Notes under the pieces: generated by a model | Databases searched by the model: none | Seen by the model: the letters and a program-made list of their open reading frames with translations, nothing else | What the model was told of the DNA's origin: nothing | DNA from: Tetragenococcus koreensis | Lineage (GTDB): Bacteria > Bacillota > Bacilli > Lactobacillales > Enterococcaceae | Assembly: GCF_003795145.1 (NCBI RefSeq) | Contig: NZ_CP027786.1 | Location: 2,542,001-2,606,000, forward strand | Direction: 5' to 3' | DNA: 64,000 nt | Shown: one piece after another, positions 8,853 through 18,357 of the stretch | Layout of the letters: each line of letters opens with the position of its first letter | Numbering within the stretch: position 1 is the first letter of the stretch | Translations under genes and position numbers: made by a program

Positions 8853-9611
8853 TTATTGTAAATAAAAATTGTCAAAGTAATTTCTAAATAAAGCATCTAA
8901 AACGATATGCAAAGTTGTAAATAAATTGTATTCAGCGTACGGGTCGTCAGAAACACCAGCTAGTTGAGTGGCTTGATAATATAAATTATTGGAAGACAGA
9001 GTGGACAAATGGTTTTTGGCTAAGGGAGTGATTGAAACAATTTTTACTTTCCTTAATTTTAAAAGCTGAGACAGCTCAGTCACATCTTTGCCTTCGCCAC
9101 TGTAAGAGATAATGATCATCACATCATCTTTTTGAACTTTTTCTGAAACCCAGCGTAATTCAGTAACAGAAGGGATAATAGTCATATAGATGCCAACAGC
9201 CATAAAGTTTCGTACAAAAAGTTCAGCTGTGTTACGTTCTCCCCAATCCGTACCAAAAACGAAAATATTTTTCGCTTCAGCAATCAATTGGTTGATCGGC
9301 AATAAATTGGCTTCTTCGGTCAATTTGATCGTTTTTTCAACATCTGACTGTAAAAGATGCCAGCTTTTTTTCTTATTAGTTTTGAGTTCGCTAACTTCTT
9401 GTTTTAAAAAGAATTTAAATTCATTGAAACCGCTAAACCCTAATTTTTGTGAAAGGCGCGTAACACTGGCGGGGGAAGTAAAGGTATGCTTAGCCAGCTC
9501 AGCTGCTTGCATATTGATCACTTTGCTTTTAGCAGAAATGATATATTCTAATAACACGTACTCTGTATTAGAAAAGTTATTTACTTGGTTAATTCGTTCT
9601 TCTAATCGCAT
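8853..9611 (-). CDS. RpiR/MurR-family sugar-phosphate regulator (probable MalR)
   Basis: This 252-residue regulator has an N-terminal RpiR helix-turn-helix (TFTSPASVTRLSQKLGFSGFNEFKFFLK, residues about 45-75) and a C-terminal SIS sugar-phosphate-binding domain (IFVFGTDWGERNTAELFVRNF and MIIISYSGEGKDV). ATG 9611 is chosen because AAGGA lies 7 bases upstream; an in-frame TTG two codons earlier is less well placed. It is divergent from a 6-phospho-alpha-glucosidase and PTS gene, the same partners that GlvR has in Bacillus subtilis, so it probably controls that operon in response to maltose 6-phosphate. Confidence 0.85.
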   Translation of the reverse strand: MRLEERINQVNNFSNTEYVLLEYIISAKSKVINMQAAELAKHTFTSPASVTRLSQKLGFSGFNEFKFFLKQEVSELKTNKKKSWHLLQSDVEKTIKLTEEANLLPINQLIAEAKNIFVFGTDWGERNTAELFVRNFMAVGIYMTIIPSVTELRWVSEKVQKDDVMIIISYSGEGKDVTELSQLLKLRKVKIVSITPLAKNHLSTLSSNNLYYQATQLAGVSDDPYAEYNLFTTLHIVLDALFRNYFDNFYLQ

Positions 9612-9625
9612 AGGCAAATCCTTTC

Positions 9626-9639
9626 TGAAATCACTTTCA
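9626..9639. promoter_or_regulatory. Candidate operator of the RpiR-type regulator
   Basis: TGAAA-N4-TTTCA is a short dyad in the divergent intergenic region, close to the regulator start. Further TGAAA words occur at 9676-9690. A sugar-phosphate regulator site is plausible here, but the motif is short and AT-rich. Confidence 0.3.
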
Positions 9640-9693
9640 TTTTACGAAATTAGAATCAGAAAAGCAAACGATAATTGAAATGACTGAAAATGA

Positions 9694-9722
9694 TTGGGTC
9701 ACCCTCTGTTTTGCTTTACTAT
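9694..9722 (+). promoter_or_regulatory. Promoter of the maltose-type operon
   Basis: TTGGGT (9694-9699) and TACTAT (9717-9722) with 17-bp spacing. A weak cre-like stretch around AAACGATAATT (9666-9676) lies just upstream. Confidence 0.5.
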
Positions 9723-9755
9723 AAAAGTGAAATAAAAAGAAAGGTTGGATAAATT

Positions 9756-11090
9756 ATGAAAACAAATGATTTAAACGTAGTAATTGCTGGCGGAGGAAGC
9801 ACGTATACTCCAGGTATTGTACAAGCAATGATTTCAAGCAGAGAACGATTCCCTTTTTCTTCGTTGACTCTTTATGATATTGATGAAGAACGCAATGATG
9901 ATATGTTTGAAATTATTGGTTATATGTTGGAAAAAGAAAAACTAGCAAGTGAGGTCACTCTTTTTCAAACGACTGAGCCGCAAAATGCCTTTCCTGGAGC
10001 AGACTTTATCTTTTCACAAATTCGAGTGGGTGGTATGAAAATGCGCGAAGTTGATGAAAAAATTCCAATGAAGTACGGTCTTGTTGGGCAAGAAACATGT
10101 GGATTAGGCGGCTTTTCTTATGGTTTACGTTCGATTAAAGGCTTACTAGAAATTGTGTCTTATGTGGATCAATATGCGCCAAATGCCTGGTTGTTAAATT
10201 ATACGAATCCAGAGACCTTAGTATCAGAAGCAGTAAGACGCGCGTTTCCTGATGTCAAAATGTTAAACGCTTGCGATATGACTATTTCGATTGAAGAAAC
10301 GATTGCTACTAATTATGGTTACGACCGTAAAAATTGGATTCCCACGTATTATGGACTGAATCATTTTGGCTGGTATAGCTCAATTTATGATAAATCTGTC
10401 GATCGCGATATCTTACCGGAAATTCTTGAACGCTTGAACCAAGAAAGGTTGCACGTGGCTGACTTTAATGCAGGCGATCAAACGTGGCAAGAAGCGTGGG
10501 ATATGCTGCGTTTAATGACTAAAAACTTTCCAGGTTATCTACCAAATAATTATTTGGAATATTATTTGTACCCCAATCGTACCATTGAACATACAGATCC
10601 TAGTTATACCCGTGCTAATATTGTGATGGATGGGCGTGAAAAAAATACTAAGGAAATGGCTCGCAAAGTTCGTGAACAAGAAAAGGGCGAAATTCTAGAT
10701 TTTAACTTTGGTGAACATGGGCAGTATATCATGGATATGGCTGTTTCTATTTTAAATGATAACCATGATCGTTTTATGTTGATCGTTCCCAATAAAGGCG
10801 CAATTCCCAATTTACGAGATGACGCCATGGTGGAAGTACCTTCGTATGTAGGACGTACCGGAGCTGAACCAATTTCCTTACGTTTTGCAATCAATGATTT
10901 TCATAAAGGATTGATGGAAGCGCAAAATGCTGCGGAAAAATTACTAGTGGACGCTTATTTTGAACATTCTTATCAAAAAGCGTTGCAGGCGTTCACTTTG
11001 AACCAAACGGTTTATTCAGCAGATCCTGCAAAACAAATTCTCGATGACTTTATTGAAGCTAATGGTGCGTATTGGCCAGAGTTGAATTAA
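9756..11090 (+). CDS. malA: GH4 6-phospho-alpha-glucosidase (maltose-6-phosphate hydrolase)
   Basis: This 444-residue cytoplasmic glycosidase hydrolyses phosphorylated alpha-glucosides such as maltose 6-phosphate by the NAD+ and Mn2+ dependent redox mechanism of family GH4. The sequence shows the dinucleotide motif GGGSTYTPG, NYTNPE, the metal-binding cysteine in NACDM and histidine in GLNHFGW. The CDM plus NHFGW pattern is that of GlvA/MalH alpha-glucosidases rather than the beta-glucosidase CelF. It is followed after 16 bp by an EIICB of the same system and is divergent from an RpiR regulator, the arrangement of maltose PTS operons. B. subtilis calls this gene malA/glvA. Confidence 0.88.
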   Translation: MKTNDLNVVIAGGGSTYTPGIVQAMISSRERFPFSSLTLYDIDEERNDDMFEIIGYMLEKEKLASEVTLFQTTEPQNAFPGADFIFSQIRVGGMKMREVDEKIPMKYGLVGQETCGLGGFSYGLRSIKGLLEIVSYVDQYAPNAWLLNYTNPETLVSEAVRRAFPDVKMLNACDMTISIEETIATNYGYDRKNWIPTYYGLNHFGWYSSIYDKSVDRDILPEILERLNQERLHVADFNAGDQTWQEAWDMLRLMTKNFPGYLPNNYLEYYLYPNRTIEHTDPSYTRANIVMDGREKNTKEMARKVREQEKGEILDFNFGEHGQYIMDMAVSILNDNHDRFMLIVPNKGAIPNLRDDAMVEVPSYVGRTGAEPISLRFAINDFHKGLMEAQNAAEKLLVDAYFEHSYQKALQAFTLNQTVYSADPAKQILDDFIEANGAYWPELN

Positions 11091-11106
11091 CAAGGAGGAA
11101 ATTATT

Positions 11107-12675
11107 ATGATGGCAAAGATTCAGCGTTTCGGCGGTGCAATGTTTACTCCGGTTTTGTTTTTCGTTTTTTCTGGAATTGTGATTGCGGTTGCATCTGTGG
11201 TGAATGATCCGGTAATTGTTGGTAATATCGCTCAGGAAGGAACGCTATGGAATAAATTATGGGAAATTATTGAAGAAGGCGGCTGGACTGTTTTCAATAA
11301 TATGGAAATTCTATTTGCTATCGGTTTGCCATTGGGTCTAGCCAAAAAAGCTAATGCTCGAGCAGCCTTAGAATCATTTGTCCTCTACATGACGTTTAAT
11401 ACCTTTACATCTAAAATATTAGAAAATTTTGGTTCAACTTTTGGAGTGGACTTTGACCAACAAGTTGGAGAAGGGTTGAAAATGATTGGTGGAGTAAAAA
11501 CACTAGATACTGGCGTTGTTGGTTCAATTATCATTGCAGCAATTGTAATCTACCTGCATAACCGTTTTTTCGACACGCAATTGCCTGAGTATTTGGGGAT
11601 TTTCCAAGGCTCAGCCTTAATTGGTATGATTGGTTTTTTCGTGATGTTTGTTATGGCATTTCTCTTTTCCTGGATCTGGCCGATTTTTCAACAGGGCGTT
11701 CAATCTTTACAAGATTTCATGGTTCGTTCTGGTAACTTTGGCGTATTTACTTATATTTTTTTGGAAAAAGCGTTACTACCAACTGGACTACATCATTTCA
11801 TTTATGCGCCATTTCAATTTGGCCCTGCTGTGGTTGAAGGTGGAACGACATTGTATTGGATGGAACATCTGAGAGAGTTTGCTTCGTCTTCGCAAACTTT
11901 GAAAGCGCTGTTTCCCGAGGGTGGTTTTGCTTTGCAAGGATTGTCGAATTTATTTGGTGTTCCGGGCATTGCGTTAGCCTTTTATGCCACATCTAAAAAG
12001 GAAAATAAGAAAAAAGTTTTAGCCTTAATTGTACCTGGAGTAATTACAGCTGTACTGGCTGGGATCACGGAGCCGTTTGATTATACGTTCCTATTTATTG
12101 CACCCGTACTATTTTTTGTTCATGCGGTATTAGCAGCAATTTTAGCAACGACTTCCTATGCTCTAGGTGTCGTTGGCGATATGGGTGGCGGCTTGATTGA
12201 AATTATTACTAAAAATTGGATTCCCATGGCAGCAAATCACTGGCAAACTTATGTGATCCAAGTGGGTGTCGGGTTAGCGTTTATCTTGATTTATTTTCTC
12301 GTTTTCCGTTTTTTAATTTTGAAGTTTGACTTCAAAACGCCAGGACGTGCGGACGAAGAGGTAGCATTGTTTAGCAAAGCTGACTATAAGGAGAAAAACC
12401 AAGAGAGCGGTCATGAGGATGACCTTTATCACGATCAAGCGCTTGGGTTTTTAGAAGCACTCGGTGGCGCTGAAAATATTGATAATGTTAACAATTGCGC
12501 GACGAGATTGCGTGTATCCGTCAAAGACGAAAAGAAAGTACAAGATGATGCTGCCTTTAAAGCTTGGGGCGCGCACGGCGTCGTCAGAAATAATAAATAT
12601 TTCCAAATAATTGTTGGTTTGAATGTGCCGCAAGTTAGAGAAAGCTTTGATCAGTTAGTAGATAATGATGAGTAA
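11107..12675 (+). CDS. PTS EIICB, alpha-glucoside (maltose) type
   Basis: A 522-residue membrane permease that imports and phosphorylates an alpha-glucoside. The EIIC domain of the glucose superfamily fills residues about 1-420, with many hydrophobic segments and the motif GITEPFDYTFLFIAP. The C-terminal EIIB domain carries the phosphocysteine loop NNCATRLRVSV near residue 460. No EIIA domain is attached, so a glucose-type EIIA encoded elsewhere must phosphorylate it. AAGGAGG at 11092-11098 supports ATG 11107. Best match in memory is MalP/GlvC and MalB. It forms an operon with the glucosidase and ends at a strong terminator. Confidence 0.9.
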   Translation: MMAKIQRFGGAMFTPVLFFVFSGIVIAVASVVNDPVIVGNIAQEGTLWNKLWEIIEEGGWTVFNNMEILFAIGLPLGLAKKANARAALESFVLYMTFNTFTSKILENFGSTFGVDFDQQVGEGLKMIGGVKTLDTGVVGSIIIAAIVIYLHNRFFDTQLPEYLGIFQGSALIGMIGFFVMFVMAFLFSWIWPIFQQGVQSLQDFMVRSGNFGVFTYIFLEKALLPTGLHHFIYAPFQFGPAVVEGGTTLYWMEHLREFASSSQTLKALFPEGGFALQGLSNLFGVPGIALAFYATSKKENKKKVLALIVPGVITAVLAGITEPFDYTFLFIAPVLFFVHAVLAAILATTSYALGVVGDMGGGLIEIITKNWIPMAANHWQTYVIQVGVGLAFILIYFLVFRFLILKFDFKTPGRADEEVALFSKADYKEKNQESGHEDDLYHDQALGFLEALGGAENIDNVNNCATRLRVSVKDEKKVQDDAAFKAWGAHGVVRNNKYFQIIVGLNVPQVRESFDQLVDNDE

Positions 12676-12684
12676 GAGATGTTG

Positions 12685-12733
12685 AAAAGAGCGATTTATT
12701 GTCTGTAATAAGATAATGAATCGCTCTTTTTTT
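12685..12733 (+). terminator. Terminator of the maltose-type operon
   Basis: AAAAGAGCGATTTATT pairs with AATGAATCGCTCTTTT (one mismatch region) and is followed by a T run. Confidence 0.9.
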
Positions 12734-12907
12734 CTAGAGACAGTTCTTAAGTAATCACAATTACTTTGGTTTCATTTGAAAAAATTTTAATGATTAGCTT
12801 CTCTTGCTATCTGTAATAACGTCAGAAAATAATGCTATTATTTTTTTAAAAGCGTATGCTATATTTTAGTTGTAGTCTTAATTTTATAAAACTGGAGGTT
12901 GAATAAG

Positions 12908-13600
12908 ATGGAAAGAAAAGCGTTTATTGCAGCAGTGAAAAACGGGCTGATTGTTTCCTGCCAAGCACTACCAGGCGAACCCATGTATACAGAAAAAGGC
13001 GGAGTGATGCCGCTTTTTGCTTTAGCAGCTGAACAAGCTGGTGCGGTAGCGATCCGCGCGAATTCAGTTCGAGATATTAATGAAATTAAAGAAGTGGTTC
13101 GTTTACCGGTGATTGGTATTATCAAAAAAGATTACCCACCACAAAAACCTTTTATCACTGTCACTATGAAAGAAGTAGATGAATTAGTTGCAACAGGCGT
13201 GGAAGTGATCGCACTTGATTGTACTCTACGAGAACGTTATGATGGTAAGTCTGTGACGCAATTTATTCAGGAAATTAAAAACAAGTATCCTAAACAATTA
13301 TTGATGGCCGATATATCTACTTTTGAAGAAGGAGTCAATGCGATCAAAGCGGGCGTTGATTTCGTTGGCACAACGCTAAGTGGTTATACCCAAGAAAGCG
13401 TTGGGTCGGAAAAGCCAGATATCCCTTTGATCAAAAATCTTGTTGCAGAAGGTTTTCCGGTAATTGCAGAAGGGAACATTCATACACCTGACCAAGCAAA
13501 AGAAATTAAAGAGTTGGGTGTAACAAGTATTGTAGTTGGTGGTGCGATTACTAGACCTAAAGAAATTGCAGCTCGTTTTATTACAGCTTTGCAAGCTTAA
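12908..13600 (+). CDS. nanE: N-acetylmannosamine-6-phosphate 2-epimerase
   Basis: NanE converts ManNAc-6-P to GlcNAc-6-P in sialic acid and ManNAc use. The 230-residue protein has the TIM-barrel signatures [13 protein letters not shown], the catalytic lysine region [22 protein letters not shown] and the phosphate-binding AEGNIHTP and [12 protein letters not shown] 12908 is preferred over an upstream in-frame TTG because GGAGG at 12894-12898 is spaced correctly. No other nan genes (nanA, nanK, transporter) adjoin it: it sits alone between two terminators, so it probably has a salvage role or works with genes elsewhere. Confidence 0.93.
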   Translation: MERKAFIAAVKNGLIVSCQALPGEPMYTEKGGVMPLFALAAEQAGAVAIRANSVRDINEIKEVVRLPVIGIIKKDYPPQKPFITVTMKEVDELVATGVEVIALDCTLRERYDGKSVTQFIQEIKNKYPKQLLMADISTFEEGVNAIKAGVDFVGTTLSGYTQESVGSEKPDIPLIKNLVAEGFPVIAEGNIHTPDQAKEIKELGVTSIVVGGAITRPKEIAARFITALQA

Positions 13601-13614
13601 AACATAGATGAGTT

Positions 13615-13644
13615 AAACGATCGTTAGCTCGATCGTTTTTCTTT
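13615..13644 (+). terminator. nanE terminator
   Basis: AACGATCG and CGATCGTT form an 8-bp stem with a 6-base loop, followed by TTTTTCTTTT. Confidence 0.85.
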
Positions 13645-13718
13645 TGTCCAATGATTCAAAAATTAACGGATACTTTATTTAGAACTATTATAATTAAAAT
13701 GTTAGTTACGACTTACTC

Positions 13719-13737
13719 ATTAATGATTATCGTTCTC
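13719..13737. promoter_or_regulatory. Fur/PerR-like box upstream of the metal ATPase
   Basis: On the minus strand the sequence GAGAACGATAATCATTAAT matches the 19-bp Fur consensus at 15 positions, including an unbroken GATAATCATTA core. It lies about 70 bp upstream of the ATPase start codon and downstream of a possible -10 TATAAT at 13689-13694. Iron-dependent or peroxide-dependent control is inferred. Confidence 0.6.
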
Positions 13738-13809
13738 AATTAAATGTTCTTATTTTCAATTAAACCATTTAAGCAGTAAACTTTATTTGAATAAAATGGA
13801 GGGAATAAA

Positions 13810-15600
13810 ATGAGTAATTTTCAAAAATTTTCAGTCACTGTCTTAATTGGTATTATAGCGTTAATAACGGAATTCGGCTTTAATCAACCACGAATGGCTT
13901 TTTTGCTTATTGCTTTGGCAGGTGGAGTCATGACAATTTCTATGTTTATTGGTATGGTTCGCACCTTACGCTCGGGCAAGTATGGCGTTGATCTGTTAGC
14001 TATCACAGCGATTATTGCAACCTTGCTGGTGGGTGAATACTGGGCTAGTTTGGTTGTATTGATTATGTTAACCGGCGGAGATAGCTTAGAAGATTATGCT
14101 AGCCGTTCTGCAAGTCGCGAGTTGCGTTCCTTATTAGAAAATGCGCCAGAAACAGCACATCGTATAAAAAATGATCAATTGGAGGACTTGAATGTTGATG
14201 AAATAGAGGTGGGGGATTTACTTTTGATCAAACCTGGTGAAGTTGTCCCTATCGATGGTACGATCGTTAAAGGAAGTACTTTTGTAGATGAATCTTCACT
14301 GACAGGTGAATCTCAGCCAATTGAAAAAAAGACGAGTGATAGTTTAATGTCAGGTACGATCGTTAAAGATATGGCATTGCAAATGAAAGTGACAAAAAAA
14401 GCGGATGATAGTCAATATCAAACTTTAGTTAAATTGGTAAAAGAGTCGGAACAAAAGCCGGCACACTTTGTACGCTTGGCCGATCGCTATGCTGTTCCTT
14501 TTACAATTGTTGCTTATTTGATCGGCGGGGTTGCTTGGGCTGTATCGCAAGATCCAGTTCGTTTTGCTGAAGTTTTAGTTGTTGCCTCTCCTTGTCCGTT
14601 AATTTTAGCTGCACCAGTGGCTTTAGTAGCCGGTATGAGTCGCTCAAGTAGAAATGGGATTGTCGTAAAAACGGGGACTGCGATTGAAAAATTAGCCAAA
14701 GCAAAAACAATTGCTTTTGATAAGACAGGTACACTAACCAAAGGCAGGTTAGCTGTTGATGAAATTAAATTCGTTGATGATCGTTTTACAGCAGATGAAT
14801 TACTCAAACTTATCGCTAGTGCTGAACAAGAATCAACACATATTTTAGCGCGCTCACTCGTAGAAGAAGCTAAACAACGAAAATTAAAGTTGTCGTCGGT
14901 TAGCAATCTAAAAGAATTTACTGGTCAAGGAATCGAAGCACTCGTGGATAATAAAACCTTGCGGATAGGCAATGCGCCCTTTGTAGGAGCGAATTCCACT
15001 GAACTAGTACAAGGAACTGCCGTTTATTTTGCGATGGATGGAAAATATCTTGGGCGAATTACTTTTAAAGATATTTTACGCCAAGAAGCAAAAGCAACCG
15101 TCGATCAACTTCATCAGTTGGGAATAGCCAATACGGTTATGCTTACTGGTGATCACGCCAATGTTGCCAATCAAATCGCTGAAAAAACAAATATTACAAA
15201 ATCATATGCCGAATGTCTGCCAGAAGATAAAATTCAAGTATTAGAAAAATTAGAAGAAAAACAACGGCCTGTAATTATGGTGGGCGATGGCGTCAATGAC
15301 GCTCCCGCGTTAGCTGTCGCAGATATTGGAATTGCTATGGGGGCACATGGAGCAACCGCAGCCAGTGAAAGCGCAGATGCCGTTATTTTAAAAGATGATT
15401 TAAGCCGGGTATCAGAAGCCGTTCGCTTATCAAAAGACACGATGAAAATTGCTCAACAGTCAGTATTGATTGGTATTTTTATTTGTGTTGGCTTAATGTT
15501 AATTGCCGCAACGGGGGTTATTCCTGCCTTAATTGGTGCTGCTTTGCAAGAAGTCGTAGATACGGTTTCCATCCTGTCAGCTTTGCGGGCTAGGAGGTGA
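13810..15600 (+). CDS. P1B-type metal-exporting ATPase with SPC motif (PfeT/FrvA-like)
   Basis: This 596-residue inner-membrane P-type ATPase has TGES in the actuator domain, the phosphorylation motif DKTGTLTKG and GDGVNDAPALA. The membrane metal motif is SPC (ASPCPLILA) rather than CPC, and there is no N-terminal heavy-metal domain. These are features of the P1B-4 group, which includes the Fe(II) exporters PfeT and FrvA and Co(II) exporters. The usual HP motif of the N domain reads HI (STHILARSL), and the C-terminal helix has QEVVDTVS where copper/zinc pumps have HEGS. A Fur-like box upstream supports an iron role. Substrate is inferred, not proven. Confidence 0.85.
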   Translation: MSNFQKFSVTVLIGIIALITEFGFNQPRMAFLLIALAGGVMTISMFIGMVRTLRSGKYGVDLLAITAIIATLLVGEYWASLVVLIMLTGGDSLEDYASRSASRELRSLLENAPETAHRIKNDQLEDLNVDEIEVGDLLLIKPGEVVPIDGTIVKGSTFVDESSLTGESQPIEKKTSDSLMSGTIVKDMALQMKVTKKADDSQYQTLVKLVKESEQKPAHFVRLADRYAVPFTIVAYLIGGVAWAVSQDPVRFAEVLVVASPCPLILAAPVALVAGMSRSSRNGIVVKTGTAIEKLAKAKTIAFDKTGTLTKGRLAVDEIKFVDDRFTADELLKLIASAEQESTHILARSLVEEAKQRKLKLSSVSNLKEFTGQGIEALVDNKTLRIGNAPFVGANSTELVQGTAVYFAMDGKYLGRITFKDILRQEAKATVDQLHQLGIANTVMLTGDHANVANQIAEKTNITKSYAECLPEDKIQVLEKLEEKQRPVIMVGDGVNDAPALAVADIGIAMGAHGATAASESADAVILKDDLSRVSEAVRLSKDTMKIAQQSVLIGIFICVGLMLIAATGVIPALIGAALQEVVDTVSILSALRARR

Positions 15601-15790
15601 AATTTCCTAGGTCTTTCATTAATCAGACTTACTTTATTTAGCAGAATGTTTTGATTGAAGGGGCTAATCGTTTCATCAAACATTTAAGGAACCATCTTTA
15701 TCCCAAAAATAGGAAGTTTTTTTAGTATGAACTATGTTTTATGAATTGGGATAAAAATTATTTAATAAACCAAAATACAAGTAAAAAAAT

Positions 15791-15828
15791 CACCATGAAA
15801 TTAAAATGATTTCAGGTGGTTTTTTTGT
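15791..15828 (+). terminator. Terminator of the SPC-type ATPase gene
   Basis: CACCATGAAAT pairs with ATTTCAGGTG (one bulge) and is followed by a T run. An upstream, longer-range pair TTTATCCCAA / TTGGGATAAA (about 15697-15765) also exists. Confidence 0.8.
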
Positions 15829-15830
15829 TT

Positions 15831-15845
15831 ATATAGCGCTTACTT
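15831..15845. promoter_or_regulatory. Candidate cre site upstream of the ascorbate-type PTS operon
   Basis: On the minus strand AGTAAGCGCTATAT keeps the GTAAGCGCT core of the CcpA consensus TGTAAGCGCTTACA but loses the right arm. It lies about 90 bp upstream of the regulator gene. Catabolite repression would fit the context. Confidence 0.4.
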
Positions 15846-15929
15846 TTTTGCAAAGAGTTGTGGCAAAGATATCTACTAACAATAAAAGGCGTTTCCCTCT
15901 ATAATTTATTTATACAAGGAGATAGTGAT

Positions 15930-18011
15930 ATGAAAGATCGAACAGCTAGGTTATTAAGGAAGCTAGTGTCTGCGGAATTACCGGTCAGTATGAAAACGCT
16001 TAGTGAGGCGTTTCAATTAAGTGCTCGTACTATGCGAAATGAAATTAATGAATTGAATGCTTACTTATCGCAACAAGGTTTTCCGCAAGTTTATTCGCTT
16101 AGGGGAAAGGGGTTGAAACTACAGCTTAATAAAAAAGAGAAAGAAACGGTACTTGCTACTTTGGCCTCAGATAAAAAGAATGAGTTTTTAAACCGCGAGG
16201 AACGGATTTTAGATTTGATTTTAGACATTGGTTTAGCTAAAAAGAAGATTTTTTTATTTCGTAAAGAAGAAGAATATCAAGTTTCGAAAAGTACGGTTGA
16301 TGAAGACATGCGACGGCTTCGTGAGTTATTAAAAGGCTATGGCGTTAATGTTTTAAGCGTTCCTAAAGAAGGATTAATTTTAGAAGGAAAAGAAAAAAGT
16401 ATTCGTACCATGCTTTATTCTATTATTAATAAAGCGATTGGTACGGTCTCATTAACCGATCAATATAAAAATCAATCGCTGAAGCAAAAAATTATCTTCC
16501 GTTATATCCCAATAACTATGATCTCAGAAATTGATTGTATTTATGATTCGTGTATCTCCGCCAGTGAGGATAATTATTATCGTAAAAATTTAGTCACTTT
16601 TACCAGTATCTGTATCGTTCGTTTTCTTAACCAGAAAAAAATAGAAAATACCATCTGGTTAAAGAACAACGTTTATACCAGCAAATCAATTGAAATCTTT
16701 GTTGAAACGGTTTTTTATCATTTTAGTATACAAGATGCGCTAAATGAATTTAATTATTTAACGTTTATATTGGAAACCCTTAATCAACAAGATATGAGTA
16801 CCTCAATTGATTGGGTGCAAGCTCAACTATTATCCATACAGTTAATTCAGCATGTGGAAAACCAGACGCATATTCCTTTTAGTAAAAAAGAAGAAGTATT
16901 ACAAGAAGGGTTGTACCAGCATATTGCTGGCTTGCTTAATCGCGTTCGTTATGATGTACAGTTTGCTAATCCTTTGAAGGAAAACATTCAAAAAAATTAT
17001 GACGTCATTTATCGTGCGGTAAATAGTTTTGCCCCTGTTATTAACCAGTTAACGGGCAAAGAAATATCACAGGATGAACTAGCTTTTCTGGTGATTCACT
17101 TTTCTACTTCATTAAGTGAGTTAAACCAAGAAGTTACTTATTATTACCGTGCAGTAGTCATTTGTAACCATGGAACAGCTACCGGTAAGCTTTTATCGGA
17201 AAATCTTAAAGAGTTATTCAATATTGAAGTATTAGCCGTACTCAGTTCACGTGAAATTGGGCTAATTGAAAAACTAGATGCTGATTTGGTTTTTTCAACT
17301 GTACCAATTGAAGAAATGAACAAACCATTACTGGTTTTAGAACCGATTATAAAAGAAGATAGCAAAGCGCTAATCCATAACTTTTTGCAACAGAATAAAG
17401 AATATCGAAGGATCAGTAGCAACTATCAAGATATGACCCACATTTTTCATTCGCTATTACAAGTAATTGATAGTCAAGTAGGAAATGTGACCAGAGATGC
17501 GTACGAAGAATTAGCAGAAATATTTAAAGAAAACCAATTTTCAGTTAACAAGAGGGAGTTACAGCCTATGATTCAAGACATTTTGGAAGATGAACACATT
17601 ATTTTACAAACAGAAGCAAAAGATTGGCAGGAGTTAATTAAAATTGTCGCAGATCCTCTAGTTCAAGATGCGACAATCACCCAACAGTATGTACAAGCGA
17701 TGATCGACTCGGTGAATGAGTTTGGGCCTTATATTGTGATTGGTAAGCACTTAGCATTAGCCCATGCGCGTCCTGAAGATGGTGCGAATCAATTGGGATT
17801 AAGTGTAGCAACAGTCAAAGAGCCCGTTCGTTTTGGACATGATGAAAATGATCCAGTAAAAATTATTTTTTGCTTATCAGCTGTAGACTCTTTCTCACAT
17901 CTTAACATTATGAAATATCTAGTTCAGTTGATTAATGATGAAGAAAAAACGGAACAGTTAGATGAAGCAACAACGGTTGAGGACTTTAAAAAAATATTAT
18001 TTAACGATTAA
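15930..18011 (+). CDS. PRD-containing PTS-controlled activator (BglG/MtlR type) with EIIB and EIIA domains
   Basis: This 693-residue regulator contains an N-terminal HTH (LSEAFQLSARTMRNEINELNAYL), a second wHTH region near residues 95-150, two PRD domains (about 190-400), an EIIB-like domain (AVVICNHGTATGKLL, normal Cys position occupied) and a C-terminal EIIA domain of the fructose/ascorbate type with the phospho-His in KHLALAHARPEDG. It therefore reads PTS phosphorylation and activates transcription. AAGGAG at 15916-15921 supports ATG 15930; a 24-residue upstream extension has no ribosome site. It heads an operon with EIIB and EIIC of ascorbate type, whose cognate EIIA function it may even supply. 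Confidence 0.88.
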   Translation: MKDRTARLLRKLVSAELPVSMKTLSEAFQLSARTMRNEINELNAYLSQQGFPQVYSLRGKGLKLQLNKKEKETVLATLASDKKNEFLNREERILDLILDIGLAKKKIFLFRKEEEYQVSKSTVDEDMRRLRELLKGYGVNVLSVPKEGLILEGKEKSIRTMLYSIINKAIGTVSLTDQYKNQSLKQKIIFRYIPITMISEIDCIYDSCISASEDNYYRKNLVTFTSICIVRFLNQKKIENTIWLKNNVYTSKSIEIFVETVFYHFSIQDALNEFNYLTFILETLNQQDMSTSIDWVQAQLLSIQLIQHVENQTHIPFSKKEEVLQEGLYQHIAGLLNRVRYDVQFANPLKENIQKNYDVIYRAVNSFAPVINQLTGKEISQDELAFLVIHFSTSLSELNQEVTYYYRAVVICNHGTATGKLLSENLKELFNIEVLAVLSSREIGLIEKLDADLVFSTVPIEEMNKPLLVLEPIIKEDSKALIHNFLQQNKEYRRISSNYQDMTHIFHSLLQVIDSQVGNVTRDAYEELAEIFKENQFSVNKRELQPMIQDILEDEHIILQTEAKDWQELIKIVADPLVQDATITQQYVQAMIDSVNEFGPYIVIGKHLALAHARPEDGANQLGLSVATVKEPVRFGHDENDPVKIIFCLSAVDSFSHLNIMKYLVQLINDEEKTEQLDEATTVEDFKKILFND

Positions 18012-18026
18012 AGGAGAAAGAAAAAA

Positions 18027-18338
18027 ATGGCAAAAAAAGTAGAAATTTTATTTGTATGTGGCGCAGGTTTAGGGAGTAGTTTTGCAGCTCAAATGTCAGC
18101 AGAAGATGTGTTAAACAAGCATAATGTTAACGCGAAGTTAGACCATGTGGATATTTCAACAGCTGCTTCTTCCCATGCAGATGTCATTATTACAGCACAA
18201 AATTTTGAATCACAGTTTCAAAAATTTAGCATCGATGAAAAAACGTCAATTATCTATTTAAGAAATATTGTATCAAAAGCCGAAATTGAAGAAAAACTTA
18301 TACCCGTCTTACAAGAAAAAGGATTCCTAGAAAAATAA
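18027..18338 (+). CDS. PTS EIIB, ascorbate/lactose-like (UlaB type)
   Basis: This 103-residue cytoplasmic phosphotransfer protein has the phosphocysteine loop VCGAGLGSS at residue 11 and the Rossmann-like fold of UlaB/SgaB EIIB proteins. It passes phosphate from an EIIA (possibly the C-terminal domain of the preceding regulator) to a sugar in the EIIC that follows 20 bp downstream. The operon substrate is unknown; the ascorbate-degradation genes ulaD, ulaE, ulaF and ulaG are absent, so the family name should not be taken as the substrate. Confidence 0.88.
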   Translation: MAKKVEILFVCGAGLGSSFAAQMSAEDVLNKHNVNAKLDHVDISTAASSHADVIITAQNFESQFQKFSIDEKTSIIYLRNIVSKAEIEEKLIPVLQEKGFLEK

Positions 18339-18357
18339 ATGAAAGGAATGAGTACTT

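Noticed and set aside
15858-15929. 24-residue extension of the PRD regulator
   Set aside because: No ribosome site; AAGGAG is correctly placed for ATG 15930.
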